DNA of 64,000 nt from Leptospiraceae bacterium (GTDB lineage: Bacteria; Spirochaetota; Leptospiria; Leptospirales; Leptospiraceae). The translations under genes were made by a program, and so were the position numbers. Positions 45,370-53,496 of this stretch are shown one piece after another. The notes beneath the pieces were generated by a model. The model searched no databases. It was not told where the DNA came from and was given only the letters and a program-made list of their open reading frames with translations. The DNA is taken from NCBI GenBank assembly GCA_016711485.1, contig JADJSX010000009.1, forward strand, positions 1 through 64,000, given 5' to 3'. The first letter of the stretch is position 1. Every line of letters begins with the position of its first letter.

Positions 45370-45759
45370 TTACTCAGACTTTACCTCAATTCGTTTCGTA
45401 TTAGGTTTTACCTTCGCAAGAGAAAGAGTCAATTTTCCATTTTTCATCACTGCTTTAGATTTTTCTAAATCTATCGGTTTATTGACATTAAACTTACGTA
45501 AATAATCACCCGTTTTAAATTCAAGATACATAGGCTCAAATCCATCTGGAACATTGTAAGAATTTCGTCCTTCGATGGTCAAAATGTCTTTTTCATACGA
45601 AATTTCTACAGACTTTTCATCTACTCCAGGCATATCGAGGATAATACGAGTATCATCCTCTGTTTCGTAAATATTTACCGACGGAGTAACAGAGCGCTTC
45701 ATCCCTTTTTCAACTGATGGATTTTTGTTTTCTTGTTTTTGAATATCTTGTTGTAACAT
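45370..45759 (-). CDS. small heat shock protein, Hsp20 family (second)
   Basis: 129 residues. Alpha-crystallin domain from about residue 28 to 118: VNIYETEDDTRIILDMPGVD, DILTIEGRNSY, and the closing NGKLTLSLAKVKP (the GxLxLxL strand). A holding chaperone that keeps unfolding proteins soluble. It follows the first hsp20 gene by 17 bases, so the tandem CIRCE operators upstream probably control both. Confidence 0.94.
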   Translation of the reverse strand: MLQQDIQKQENKNPSVEKGMKRSVTPSVNIYETEDDTRIILDMPGVDEKSVEISYEKDILTIEGRNSYNVPDGFEPMYLEFKTGDYLRKFNVNKPIDLEKSKAVMKNGKLTLSLAKVKPNTKRIEVKSE

Positions 45760-45776
45760 AATTATCTCCTTTTGTA

Positions 45777-46223
45777 TTAATTCTCAATTTGCACTGCAAT
45801 TTTTTTAGGTTTATCTGCCTCTGCTTTCGGCAACTTTACATTCAAAATTCCGTTTTTGAATTTTGCCTCTACTCTATCAGCATCTACCCTAAATGGAAGC
45901 TCAACTGTTCTTTGGAAGTCTTTCGTGACAATTTCTTGTCTGTGAATTTCTATACCGTCTTGGTTTTCCGGTTTGTGAGTTCCTTTGATTTGCACTTTGT
46001 TTTCTACAATGGACAATTCGATCGCTGAAGGCTCATACCCCGGAACTAAGGCTGTCATCAAAACGTCATCCTTGTTCACATAAACGTTTACAGGCGGATT
46101 GTAGTGGTTTTTTGTAAATCCACCACCGGAAAAAAGACTTCCAGAAAGTTCGTCTTGTAATCGATCCAATTCATTCCATAAGGAAGATGCATTTCCATTT
46201 CTTTCAATAACATTCAATAACAT
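45777..46223 (-). CDS. small heat shock protein, Hsp20 family (first)
   Basis: 148 residues. N-terminal arm with WNELDRLQDELSGSLF, then the alpha-crystallin domain (about 45-140): VNVYVNKDDVLMTALVPGYE, VQIKGTHKPENQ and FKNGILNVKLPKAE. A strong AAGGAGAA site lies 6 bases before the ATG. It is the promoter-proximal gene of the pair and is directly preceded by two CIRCE operators, so heat induction through HrcA is expected. Confidence 0.95.
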   Translation of the reverse strand: MLLNVIERNGNASSLWNELDRLQDELSGSLFSGGGFTKNHYNPPVNVYVNKDDVLMTALVPGYEPSAIELSIVENKVQIKGTHKPENQDGIEIHRQEIVTKDFQRTVELPFRVDADRVEAKFKNGILNVKLPKAEADKPKKIAVQIEN

Positions 46224-46235
46224 AGTTGTTCTCCT

Positions 46236-46262
46236 TTATCACTCTTATATATCGAGTGCTAG
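46236..46262. promoter_or_regulatory. CIRCE operator, imperfect copy
   Basis: Left arm TTATCACTC, 9-base spacer, right arm GAGTGCTAG: one mismatch in each arm to the CIRCE consensus TTAGCACTC-N9-GAGTGCTAA. It lies between the perfect copy and the hsp20 ribosome site. Confidence 0.85.
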
Positions 46263-46268
46263 TTTTTA

Positions 46269-46295
46269 TTAGCACTCATATATATAGAGTGCTAA
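46269..46295. promoter_or_regulatory. CIRCE operator, perfect copy
   Basis: TTAGCACTC (46269-46277), ATATATATA spacer, GAGTGCTAA (46287-46295): an exact CIRCE, the binding site of the heat-shock repressor HrcA. It overlaps the -10 box of the hsp20 promoter. Confidence 0.96.
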
Positions 46296-46320
46296 TACTT
46301 TTAAAAGTTCATTTTGACAA
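46292..46320 (-). promoter_or_regulatory. hsp20 promoter overlapping CIRCE
   Basis: On the minus strand: -35 TTGTCA (46320-46315), 17-base spacer, -10 TATTAG (46297-46292). The -10 shares four bases with the perfect CIRCE, so HrcA binding would block polymerase. Confidence 0.75.
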
Positions 46321-46673
46321 GTTTTTTTTTGAAAAATTTTTGATTTTTTTGTAAATTTCTATCAGAAGATAAATTTTTCAACGATTACTTAAGAAATATC
46401 TTTGAAAAATTGAGGTTACACAACAAAATGCTATAGTAATCATAATTAATTCTTCGATCACAGAGGCCGAGAATTTGTCTTTTCTTTGCGGCTAAACTTT
46501 TTCAAGAATCAAGTTCCATTTGCTTAAATTTAAAATTTCCTAAATTTGTATTCAATCTATTCCTTGAGACCAGAACTATAGCCAATAATAAACCTACCGA
46601 CTGACCCCTTTTACCTCTTGACTCATTAAAAAACACAGAATGAATAGACTTTAGAATTTATTGAATAAGACCA
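46321..46673. other. intergenic stretch, nothing recognised
   Basis: About 350 bases between the divergent hsp20 and reductase genes. No gene or RNA recognised. A TTGACT at 46617-46622 may be a -35 box for the reductase gene but lacks a good -10 partner. Confidence 0.4.
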
Positions 46674-46692
46674 AAGTATTAATCTAATACTT
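46674..46692. promoter_or_regulatory. palindrome, possible operator
   Basis: AAGTATTA, 3-base centre, TAATACTT: a perfect 8-bp inverted repeat 15 bases ahead of the reductase start codon, just before its AGGA ribosome site. Could be a repressor operator; no regulator gene is adjacent. Confidence 0.4.
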
Positions 46693-46707
46693 TTAAAGCA
46701 GGAAAAA

Positions 46708-47916
46708 ATGGGAAAAAATACAAAATACGATATCGTGGTATTTGGGGCTACAGGATTTACAGGAGATTTAACTGCAAAATACTTAGCCAAAAGAATGAAC
46801 GAAGAACCTTTTCGCCTAGGAATTGCAGGCCGTGATGAAAATAAATTAAACTCATTAAAAAAAGAGTTAGTTGAAATAAATTCTGAATGCAGTAAGGTGG
46901 GAATTATTCCAGCTGATATCAAGGATTATGATAGTCTTTTAAAAATGGCTTTAGATACTAACGTTGTAATTACAACAGTAGGCCCATATTTGAAATATGG
47001 AGATCCAGTAGTAAAAGCTTGTATTGAAGGAGGAGCAGATTATCTTGATTTGACTGGAGAAGGTGGATTTGTAAATCGAGTAACGGATATATATAACAAA
47101 AAAGCAAAAGAAAACAAAGTGAAGGTTTTGAATTGTTGCGGTTTCGACTCAATACCCGCTGATTTAGGAACTTATTATACTGTAAAACAACTACCATCAA
47201 ACGAACCAATCGAAGTAGAATGTTTTGTTAGTTTTTCCTCTTCCAATCCTTCCCCATTCGGACAATTCAATTCGGTTTCCGGTGGAACTTGGCATTCTGC
47301 GATTGGATTCATGAATCTTTCGGAATTGGATCGACAAAATAAATCCTATTCTCAAATAGCTGCCACTGCGACTAATTCGCGTTTAGTGCAACCTATCCCA
47401 ACTCAATTTCGACTACGAGAGGAATCAAAAACCTATGGTGCCCCTCTTCCTTTTGTAGACATTGAAGTGGTTCTTCGGTCTGCTGCCGATTTAGAAGTCT
47501 ATGGACCGAATTTTTCTTACGGTCATTATGCAGGTATTAAATCTACACCAGCATTACTAGGCGGTGTTTTAGGAATGGGGATTGTTTTTTCGCTCGCACA
47601 ATTTGAGCCAACTCGTAATTTACTTCTCAATTTTCGTAAACCGGGAGAAGGTCCTGACAAAGAGCAAAGAGAAAGCAACTCATTCAAACTTTCCTTTATT
47701 GGAAAATCCAAAACGAAAACTGTTCAAACAGAAGTAACGGGAGGAGATCCCGGATATGGAGACACTTCGAAAATGTTAGGTGAGTCAGCACTTTGTTTGA
47801 TTCATGATAGAAAAGAACTTCCTGAAAAATATGGAGTGATTACTCCCGCAATTACAATGGGAGATAAATTAATTCCTAGACTTGAAAAAGCAGGAATTCG
47901 ATTTAGGACTGTTTAA
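46708..47916 (+). CDS. saccharopine dehydrogenase-like reductase
   Basis: 402 residues. The N-terminal Rossmann fold starts YDIVVFGATGFTGDLTAKYL (GxTGFTG), followed by GIAGRDENKLNSL, VVITTVGPYLKYGDPVVKAC and the family-typical GADYLDLTGE and NCCGFDSIPADLGTYY. The second half resembles trans-acting enoyl reductases of mycobacteria and eukaryotic saccharopine-dehydrogenase-like oxidoreductases, which act on lipids rather than lysine. NAD(P)-dependent; substrate unknown. A palindrome before the gene may be its operator. Confidence 0.9.
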   Translation: MGKNTKYDIVVFGATGFTGDLTAKYLAKRMNEEPFRLGIAGRDENKLNSLKKELVEINSECSKVGIIPADIKDYDSLLKMALDTNVVITTVGPYLKYGDPVVKACIEGGADYLDLTGEGGFVNRVTDIYNKKAKENKVKVLNCCGFDSIPADLGTYYTVKQLPSNEPIEVECFVSFSSSNPSPFGQFNSVSGGTWHSAIGFMNLSELDRQNKSYSQIAATATNSRLVQPIPTQFRLREESKTYGAPLPFVDIEVVLRSAADLEVYGPNFSYGHYAGIKSTPALLGGVLGMGIVFSLAQFEPTRNLLLNFRKPGEGPDKEQRESNSFKLSFIGKSKTKTVQTEVTGGDPGYGDTSKMLGESALCLIHDRKELPEKYGVITPAITMGDKLIPRLEKAGIRFRTV

Positions 47917-47954
47917 CACTTTACAGATTTAGCTAGAGAAATTTTCTAGAAGGC

Positions 47955-48563
47955 ATGGGAATTTCTCTGAATTCGTTTACAAATTTTTTACATGCGGTAG
48001 CTCTTGCGACTTATTCCTATTTAGTTTATAAAGGGCATGCAGAAGGAAAAGAACATTTTGATATTTATATATTTGGATGTTTCTCATTATTATTCGTCAT
48101 AAAAATTTTTGGAATCATAGTACATATCCCTCGAATCGAAAACAACCGAGAGAAACATAATTTTTATTGGATTATCATTTCTATTTTAATTATTATATTA
48201 AACTATATCACTCTCAAATCAATCAACACTCATATTTATTTAGTGATCCTTGGAACTGGGATTGTATTAGTCCTAGCAAGTTTTTATATTCGCAGTCTTT
48301 TAAATTCTGGCGGCAAATTCTATTTAATTGCAATAGCTTTCACGATAGTACATAGTATTTGTACGATAGTGACTAGAGGTCAGCTAAGTTTAGCTTGGTT
48401 TTATTTACTTATGTCAAACTTTCTTTGGATTGTATTTTCTAAAATTCCGTATTTACACAAACACAAATACCACAATGATATTTACCATTTGATGTTAATT
48501 GCTAGTACTTACTATCTTTATAGCACAATTGAAACGGGACTCTGGAATAATCCGATTTTTTAA
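47955..48563 (+). CDS. integral membrane protein of unknown function
   Basis: 202 residues with about seven predicted membrane helices (for example FNFLHAVALATYSYLVYKG near the start by similarity of pattern, IYIFGCFSLLFVIKIFGIIV, HIYLVILGTGIVLVLASFYI). No motif recognised. It starts 38 bases after the reductase stop and may be co-transcribed with it. Confidence 0.7.
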   Translation: MGISLNSFTNFLHAVALATYSYLVYKGHAEGKEHFDIYIFGCFSLLFVIKIFGIIVHIPRIENNREKHNFYWIIISILIIILNYITLKSINTHIYLVILGTGIVLVLASFYIRSLLNSGGKFYLIAIAFTIVHSICTIVTRGQLSLAWFYLLMSNFLWIVFSKIPYLHKHKYHNDIYHLMLIASTYYLYSTIETGLWNNPIF

Positions 48564-48604
48564 AAACGAATTGACTTTTCTTTTTCGTCTCACAGATTTC
48601 CCCT

Positions 48605-48775
48605 ATGGACCATATGACATTAGATATAATTCTACTAGAAATTGCGAAACTTGACTATGTAGACCAACAAAGTCTTTCTACTTTCCTCATAGACCTAGTG
48701 CACACGCAAGAAAAAATGAAAGAAGCTATGGACTTAATGGAAAATAATGAGAAAAGAGTTTCTATCATAAATTAG
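48605..48775 (+). CDS. small hypothetical protein, 56 residues
   Basis: ATG 48605 to TAG 48775. The sequence MDHMTLDIILLEIAKLDYVD continues as a single amphipathic helix-rich protein (LIDLVHTQEKMKEAMDLMEN). Codon use looks like its neighbours, and the region between the membrane protein and ribBA is otherwise empty. No clear ribosome site; an inner ATG three codons on is an alternative start. Unknown function. Confidence 0.45.
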   Translation: MDHMTLDIILLEIAKLDYVDQQSLSTFLIDLVHTQEKMKEAMDLMENNEKRVSIIN

Positions 48776-48822
48776 AATAAACAATTCAATTGCTAATTTA
48801 TGATTTAACAATTCCCAGTGTC

Positions 48823-50022
48823 TTAGTGAATTCCTAAAATATGGCCTAATTTGTGTTTTTTAGTTAGCAGATATTGATGATTTTCCTCACCGGATTCTAT
48901 CTCAAGCGAAACACGACTTGTAATTTCCAACCCATATCCTTCTAAACCAACTAACTTCCTAGGATTATTCGTCATAATTCGCATTTTTTCTACGCCTATA
49001 TCTCTCAGTATCTGTGCTCCGATTCCATAATCGCGTAAGTCTGGTGCAAATCCTAACTTTTCATTTGCTTCCACTGTATCAAGACCTGTATCTTGGATTG
49101 CGTATGCTTTTAGTTTATTTACTAAACCGATTCCCCGACCTTCTTGGCGCATATAAATAAGAACACCCTTTCCTTCTTTTTCAATTTGTTTGAGAGCGGC
49201 ATGCAACTGTGGTCCACAATCACAACGGTTACTCATAAAAATATCGCCCGTCAAACATTCGGAATGCACTCGAACCAATACATCTTCGAATTTAGAAATT
49301 TCCCCTTTTATCAGTGCAACATGAACCTTGTCATCAATTTCGGTAGTGTATGCTTTGATCGAAAACTCTCCATATTCAGTCGGAAGTCTTGCTTCTGCCT
49401 CTAAGTGAATCAGTTTGTCCTTTGTTCGACGATAACGAATTAAGTCTTCAATTGTATAGATACTAAGTCCATGTGTTTTTGCAAATGTTCCCAGATCTTT
49501 CATACGTGCCATAGATCCGTCTTCGTTCATTATTTCACAAATAACACCGGCGGGTTTTAAATTAGCAAGTAAACAAAGGTCAACAGATGCCTCTGTATGT
49601 CCGGCACGCCGTAAAACTCCACCTTTTACTGCTTGTAATGGAAATAAATGACCGGGTCGCATTAAATCTTCTGGTTTGGAATTTTCATCAATTAGAACCT
49701 CAATCGTTTTCGCTCTATCACCAGCTGAAATTCCAGTTGTTACGCCTATCCTAGCATCGACGGATACTGTAAAAGCAGTTCCATGGTGATCTCCACCAGT
49801 AGCAACCATTCTAGTCAGACCGAGTTTTGTGAGTTTTTCCTCTGTCATTGGGATACAAATTAATCCCCGACCATGAGTTGCCATAAAGTTAATTGCATTT
49901 TTATCTGCAAATTCCGCCGCAATGACCAAATCTCCCTCGTTTTCTCGGTCTTCTGAATCTACAAGGATAATCATTTTTCCAGCTTTAATGTCTTCGATTG
50001 CTTTTTCTATTGGTTCTATCAT
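48823..50022 (-). CDS. ribBA: bifunctional DHBP synthase / GTP cyclohydrolase II
   Basis: 399 residues. The RibB half (about 1-200) has DSEDRENEGDLVIAAEF, MATHGRGLICI and RPGHLFPLQAVKGGVLRRAGHTE. The RibA half (about 205-399) has the zinc Cys set SECLTGDIFMSNRCDCG, the GTP-binding IYMRQEGRGIGLVNKLKAYA and TNNPRKLVGLEGYGL. It supplies both riboflavin precursors, from ribulose 5-phosphate and GTP. Separated from ribE/ribD by a STAS gene on the other strand. No FMN riboswitch was seen. Confidence 0.97.
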   Translation of the reverse strand: MIEPIEKAIEDIKAGKMIILVDSEDRENEGDLVIAAEFADKNAINFMATHGRGLICIPMTEEKLTKLGLTRMVATGGDHHGTAFTVSVDARIGVTTGISAGDRAKTIEVLIDENSKPEDLMRPGHLFPLQAVKGGVLRRAGHTEASVDLCLLANLKPAGVICEIMNEDGSMARMKDLGTFAKTHGLSIYTIEDLIRYRRTKDKLIHLEAEARLPTEYGEFSIKAYTTEIDDKVHVALIKGEISKFEDVLVRVHSECLTGDIFMSNRCDCGPQLHAALKQIEKEGKGVLIYMRQEGRGIGLVNKLKAYAIQDTGLDTVEANEKLGFAPDLRDYGIGAQILRDIGVEKMRIMTNNPRKLVGLEGYGLEITSRVSLEIESGEENHQYLLTKKHKLGHILGIH

Positions 50023-50152
50023 TCTTTAACCATGCTCTAAAAGAAAGAGTTTTCCACTATAAAAAAAACCTATTGATTTTCTATATGTCATAATTATGAT
50101 TAGTCAAATAAGTTAGTTTAATAAGACTATCTTACTGAAAGGATATACAGGA

Positions 50153-50527
50153 ATGGAGCTAAAGTTAAACAATATAGGTAATGTCAAAGTAATAGAAATA
50201 TATGGCAAATTTGACATAGAAAATACGGAAGAATTTGAGACCCTTTACAACAAACAATTGGAATCAAAACCTGGAACTCTTGCTATCGATATGAATAAGT
50301 TAGATTACATTGACTCTTCTGGGATTGGTTGTCTTATTAAATCTTTAAACAGTATTAAGAATCAAAAAGGGGTTCTTATTTTAGTAGGTCTTAAGCCAAT
50401 GATTTTAAATGTCTTTAAGTTAGCAAAGTTAGATTTATTTTTTCAGATAATGACTAACGATGAATTTAAGCAAAAGTTTGAGGATAAAGATGACTCAGAC
50501 ATAGACGAACTACTCGGCAAAAAATAA
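50153..50527 (+). CDS. STAS-domain anti-sigma factor antagonist-like protein
   Basis: 124 residues, a lone STAS domain plus an acidic tail (EDKDDSDIDELLGKK). The phosphorylation site region IDMNKLDYIDSSGIGCLIKS carries the conserved Ser after D-S/S-x-G. Such proteins bind and release an anti-sigma kinase by dephosphorylation. No kinase or sigma gene is adjacent. It is transcribed alone, divergent from ribBA and convergent with ribE, with AAGGAT ahead of the ATG. Confidence 0.92.
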   Translation: MELKLNNIGNVKVIEIYGKFDIENTEEFETLYNKQLESKPGTLAIDMNKLDYIDSSGIGCLIKSLNSIKNQKGVLILVGLKPMILNVFKLAKLDLFFQIMTNDEFKQKFEDKDDSDIDELLGKK

Positions 50528-50539
50528 GCCAACCTTTTC

Positions 50540-50561
50540 GCGGGTAATACAACTTACCCGC
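50540..50561. terminator. bidirectional terminator hairpin
   Basis: GCGGGTAA, 6-base loop TACAAC, TTACCCGC, in the 40-bp gap between the convergent STAS and ribE genes. CCTTTTC on the left (AAAAGG read from the other strand) and ATTAAA on the right give short flanking A/T tracts. Confidence 0.7.
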
Positions 50562-50567
50562 ATTAAA

Positions 50568-51167
50568 CTATCGATTGAATATTTTCTCAACGTAGCGAGC
50601 GATTATATCTGTTTCAATATTAACAATCCTTCCAGAATTCCAATCTACAGCATTTGTTTTTTGAATAGTTTCTGGAATTAAAACTAATTCTAGTTTATTT
50701 TCCTTCATTGATACCACGGTTAAAGAGATTCCATCAACTGCGATACTTCCTCTCTCTACTATATACTTTGTTAACTCTTGCAAAACGTCAATTTCAAATA
50801 CTTCAACAGCCCCGTTGTCTTTCGAATAACGATGAGTAACCACTCCTACCCCATCTACATGTCCTTGCACTAAATGTCCGCCCATACGTGCACCGTATGT
50901 AACAGACCTTTCTAAATTAACTCTGTCTCCGACTTCCAAGTTTTTAAAATTTGTTAATTCTAACGTTTTGTAAGAAGAGTAATAAGTAAACTGTGACTTA
51001 TCCTGATTTAACTCAATAACAGTTTGGCAAGCACCATTAATGGAAATAGAGTCTCCGAGTTTTAAGTCGTTTTCGATTAAATTAGCTTCAATTCTAAATA
51101 CCATCCCACCATCTGTTTCTTTTTTTTCCAAAATGACACCAGTTGTCTCAATAAGTCCTGTAAACAT
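50568..51167 (-). CDS. ribE: riboflavin synthase alpha chain
   Basis: 199 residues made of two similar barrels: MFTGLIETTGVILEKKETDG with DSISINGACQTV, and the second with GHLVQGHVDGVGVVTHR and GSIAVDGISLTVV. It dismutates two 6,7-dimethyl-8-ribityllumazine molecules into riboflavin. It follows ribD with 3 bases between. Confidence 0.96.
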   Translation of the reverse strand: MFTGLIETTGVILEKKETDGGMVFRIEANLIENDLKLGDSISINGACQTVIELNQDKSQFTYYSSYKTLELTNFKNLEVGDRVNLERSVTYGARMGGHLVQGHVDGVGVVTHRYSKDNGAVEVFEIDVLQELTKYIVERGSIAVDGISLTVVSMKENKLELVLIPETIQKTNAVDWNSGRIVNIETDIIARYVEKIFNR

Positions 51168-51170
51168 TTT

Positions 51171-52424
51171 TTAGCTCCTGTATACTTCCCATATATCTTT
51201 TTCTAGTTGAATTTCAAAGATTTTTTTTTGGCCTTCCAGATTTATCTGTGGTGAAATTCCTTTTTTAATAATTGTATCAGTACGAATTAAAAACACCAAG
51301 TCGTTTTCGCCTAAATTTTCAGAAAACATTTGATATAAAAAATTTCCTCCTTCTACAAGTAATGTATTTAAAGATAAATCGTTGCACAGTTTAATAATTT
51401 TATCTAATACTGACTCTTCCTTCTGAATGAAAATTAGACTATGGGAAGAAATTTCTATTAAATTCGTTATAATTTTTTGGTGTAATTCGTTTCCTTTTTC
51501 GAAATCTAATAAAAAGAAAATTGTTTTTTTACTTTCTAAGTTTTCATTTAACAAAGATTGTTTTTCAAAAAAAGAATTTGATGGAATGTTTTTTCCACTT
51601 ACGATAAATATTCGATAAGGTTGGTATTCTTTGAATTTTAAATTGTGAAGTTTTTTAGATTCAGAATTCGTAGAGTAATCGAATAAACTTTGTGAGAACA
51701 AATGATCTGATTTTTTTTGAATAGGATTTTTATTTTCTTCAAATTTTGAATGAATTAGATTATCCAATTTTCGAAAATTCAATCCAGGCAAATCCGACTG
51801 TACTGTTTTAGGACCCACTATCACCGCATCTACTTTTGCGCGCAACATTTGTGAAACTTCATTTGAAATAGAATTAGAAATTGCAATTTTTTCTTTATCC
51901 AAACTAGAATAAAATCCTTCTTTTGACAAAGCAGATTTTATAAAAATTTGCGGAGTTTTTTTTTCGATTCTAGAAATAAATCCAGATAAAAATGACCTAC
52001 TAATTTTCTCTATTTCAGGACTATGCACAATTTCAATTCCTGCATTTTTAGATTCTTGAAAACCATTTCTAGTTTTTACAAGTGGATTTGGATCGGGTAG
52101 ACCAAAGTATACGCAGTTTGGTTTGTATTTTATTAACAAATCTAAACAAGGTGGTGTTTTTCCAAAATGTGTACAAGGTTCTAAAGTTACAAAAACTAAA
52201 TGGGGAACGATTGTCTCAGAGTATTCTAATGTAAACTTTTGATAAGCCTCTCTTTCGGCATGGTTTTCCCCTACTTTCTGTGTATGTCCCTGTGCTAATA
52301 TTTTTCCATCTAAATTAGTAATCACACATGCGACAGGCGGATTTGGAGAAGAATACCCCATTGCCTGAAAAGATAGTTTATTTAAAACTTCCAGAATTTC
52401 AGAAAAATTGTGCGGATAATTCAA
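51171..52424 (-). CDS. ribD: riboflavin biosynthesis deaminase/reductase
   Basis: 417 residues from a TTG start with a weak ribosome site; the protein core begins soon after with MGYSSPNPPVACVITNLDG. Deaminase domain (1-150) with zinc motifs NHAERE and TLEPCTHFGKTPPC. Reductase domain (155-417) with KSALSKEGFYSS, VDAVIVGPKTVQSDLPGLN and LLVEGGNFLYQMF. The reductase part is more diverged and longer than usual. It converts the GTP cyclohydrolase product in two steps. Coupled to ribE. Confidence 0.94.
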   Translation of the reverse strand: MNYPHNFSEILEVLNKLSFQAMGYSSPNPPVACVITNLDGKILAQGHTQKVGENHAEREAYQKFTLEYSETIVPHLVFVTLEPCTHFGKTPPCLDLLIKYKPNCVYFGLPDPNPLVKTRNGFQESKNAGIEIVHSPEIEKISRSFLSGFISRIEKKTPQIFIKSALSKEGFYSSLDKEKIAISNSISNEVSQMLRAKVDAVIVGPKTVQSDLPGLNFRKLDNLIHSKFEENKNPIQKKSDHLFSQSLFDYSTNSESKKLHNLKFKEYQPYRIFIVSGKNIPSNSFFEKQSLLNENLESKKTIFFLLDFEKGNELHQKIITNLIEISSHSLIFIQKEESVLDKIIKLCNDLSLNTLLVEGGNFLYQMFSENLGENDLVFLIRTDTIIKKGISPQINLEGQKKIFEIQLEKDIWEVYRS

Positions 52425-52449
52425 AATATGCGTATATAGCGAAACAAGG

Positions 52450-52529
52450 AACTGTGTAAAAGCTTAATTTTTAAAGTACAGAATGGCAGAAAATCGCCTA
52501 TATTCTGTATCTGACACTTTTACACAGTT
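52450..52529. repeat. 80-bp palindromic element with 13-bp inverted ends
   Basis: The ends AACTGTGTAAAAG (52450-52462) and CTTTTACACAGTT (52517-52529) are exact inverted repeats. A second inner pair TACAGAAT/ATTCTGTA (52477-52484 and 52502-52509) makes a two-part stem. It fills most of the ribD-secF gap. The termini recall IS256-like ends, so it may be a miniature derivative; no flanking duplication was seen. Confidence 0.7.
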
Positions 52530-52545
52530 TTCGAAATATAAAACG

Positions 52546-53496
52546 TTAGACTGCTTCTTTTTCGATAAATCGATTGTAAATTTCAATTACAGGAGCCGCA
52601 ACAAAAATAGAGGAATAGGTTCCGATAATAATTCCAAACGTTAGGACAAAAGCAAAGTCATACAACTCAACTGCTCCGCCAATAATAAGGGCAAGAATAG
52701 AGATTAACGTTGTGAAAGACGTATTGATTGTTCTTCCCAAAGTTTGATTGATAGAAGTATTAATCAATGTTTCAGTCGAAACTTTTACTTTCGAATTCAT
52801 ATTTTCCCTAATCCTGTCAAAAATCACAATCGTATCATTGATTGAATATCCAAAAAGCGTAAGAAGCGCTGCAATGATTGGAACACTTGGTTTAATTTGA
52901 AAAACACCAATGACAGCAAGTGCAAAAAATAAATCGTGTATCAACGCAAGGGAAGCAGCCAAAGCGAACTTAAACTGAAAACGAAAACTTAGATAAATTG
53001 TCATAATCGCTAGTGTAGAAAATAAAAGCGTAATTCCTGTAGACGTTAGTTCCCCACCGACAATCGCTCCTACTTGATCTGCACTTAGTATACTATCAGC
53101 AGGAATTTTAAATCCATGAGTTAACATAAAAATCAATTCATCAATGGTAACTCTTGATTTGCCAGGGTTAACCTCTAAATTTGTAGGTTTATTTAGATTA
53201 TTATACTCCTCAATTTTAGGAATAGCACCGAGTCCTACATCGATTTGATAATGATTTTTCTCTCTATCTAACTGAATTACAAGAGCTTCAATTGTTTTTT
53301 CCTTGAAGAATTTTTCAATATCTGCTCGCCCTAAATTTTTATCCAGAACTATTACAGCTCTTAATCCGCCATTAAAATCTAAAGAATGTGCAAATCCTTT
53401 GTTTACAGCAAATGTATAAATGAATCCAGATACTATAAGTAGAATTGAAATTGTTATCGAAACATATTTATATTTTGAAAAATTGATATTAAACAT
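52546..53496 (-). CDS. secF: protein translocase subunit SecF
   Basis: 316 residues, six membrane spans. Features: GLRAVIVLDKNLGR after the first span (D-x-x-GG-like start FNGGLRA), GAIVGGELTSTG, LFGYSINDTIVIFDRIREN (the conserved Sec motif) and TSINQTLGRTINTSFTT. With SecD it forms the proton-driven complex that finishes export through SecYEG. It overlaps the end of secD by 8 bases. Confidence 0.96.
   Translation of the reverse strand: MFNINFSKYKYVSITISILLIVSGFIYTFAVNKGFAHSLDFNGGLRAVIVLDKNLGRADIEKFFKEKTIEALVIQLDREKNHYQIDVGLGAIPKIEEYNNLNKPTNLEVNPGKSRVTIDELIFMLTHGFKIPADSILSADQVGAIVGGELTSTGITLLFSTLAIMTIYLSFRFQFKFALAASLALIHDLFFALAVIGVFQIKPSVPIIAALLTLFGYSINDTIVIFDRIRENMNSKVKVSTETLINTSINQTLGRTINTSFTTLISILALIIGGAVELYDFAFVLTFGIIIGTYSSIFVAAPVIEIYNRFIEKEAV

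Noticed and set aside
50023..50152. FMN riboswitch upstream of ribBA, and likewise upstream of ribD
   Set aside because: The conserved riboswitch core was not found in either leader; the ribD leader holds only the 80-bp palindrome.
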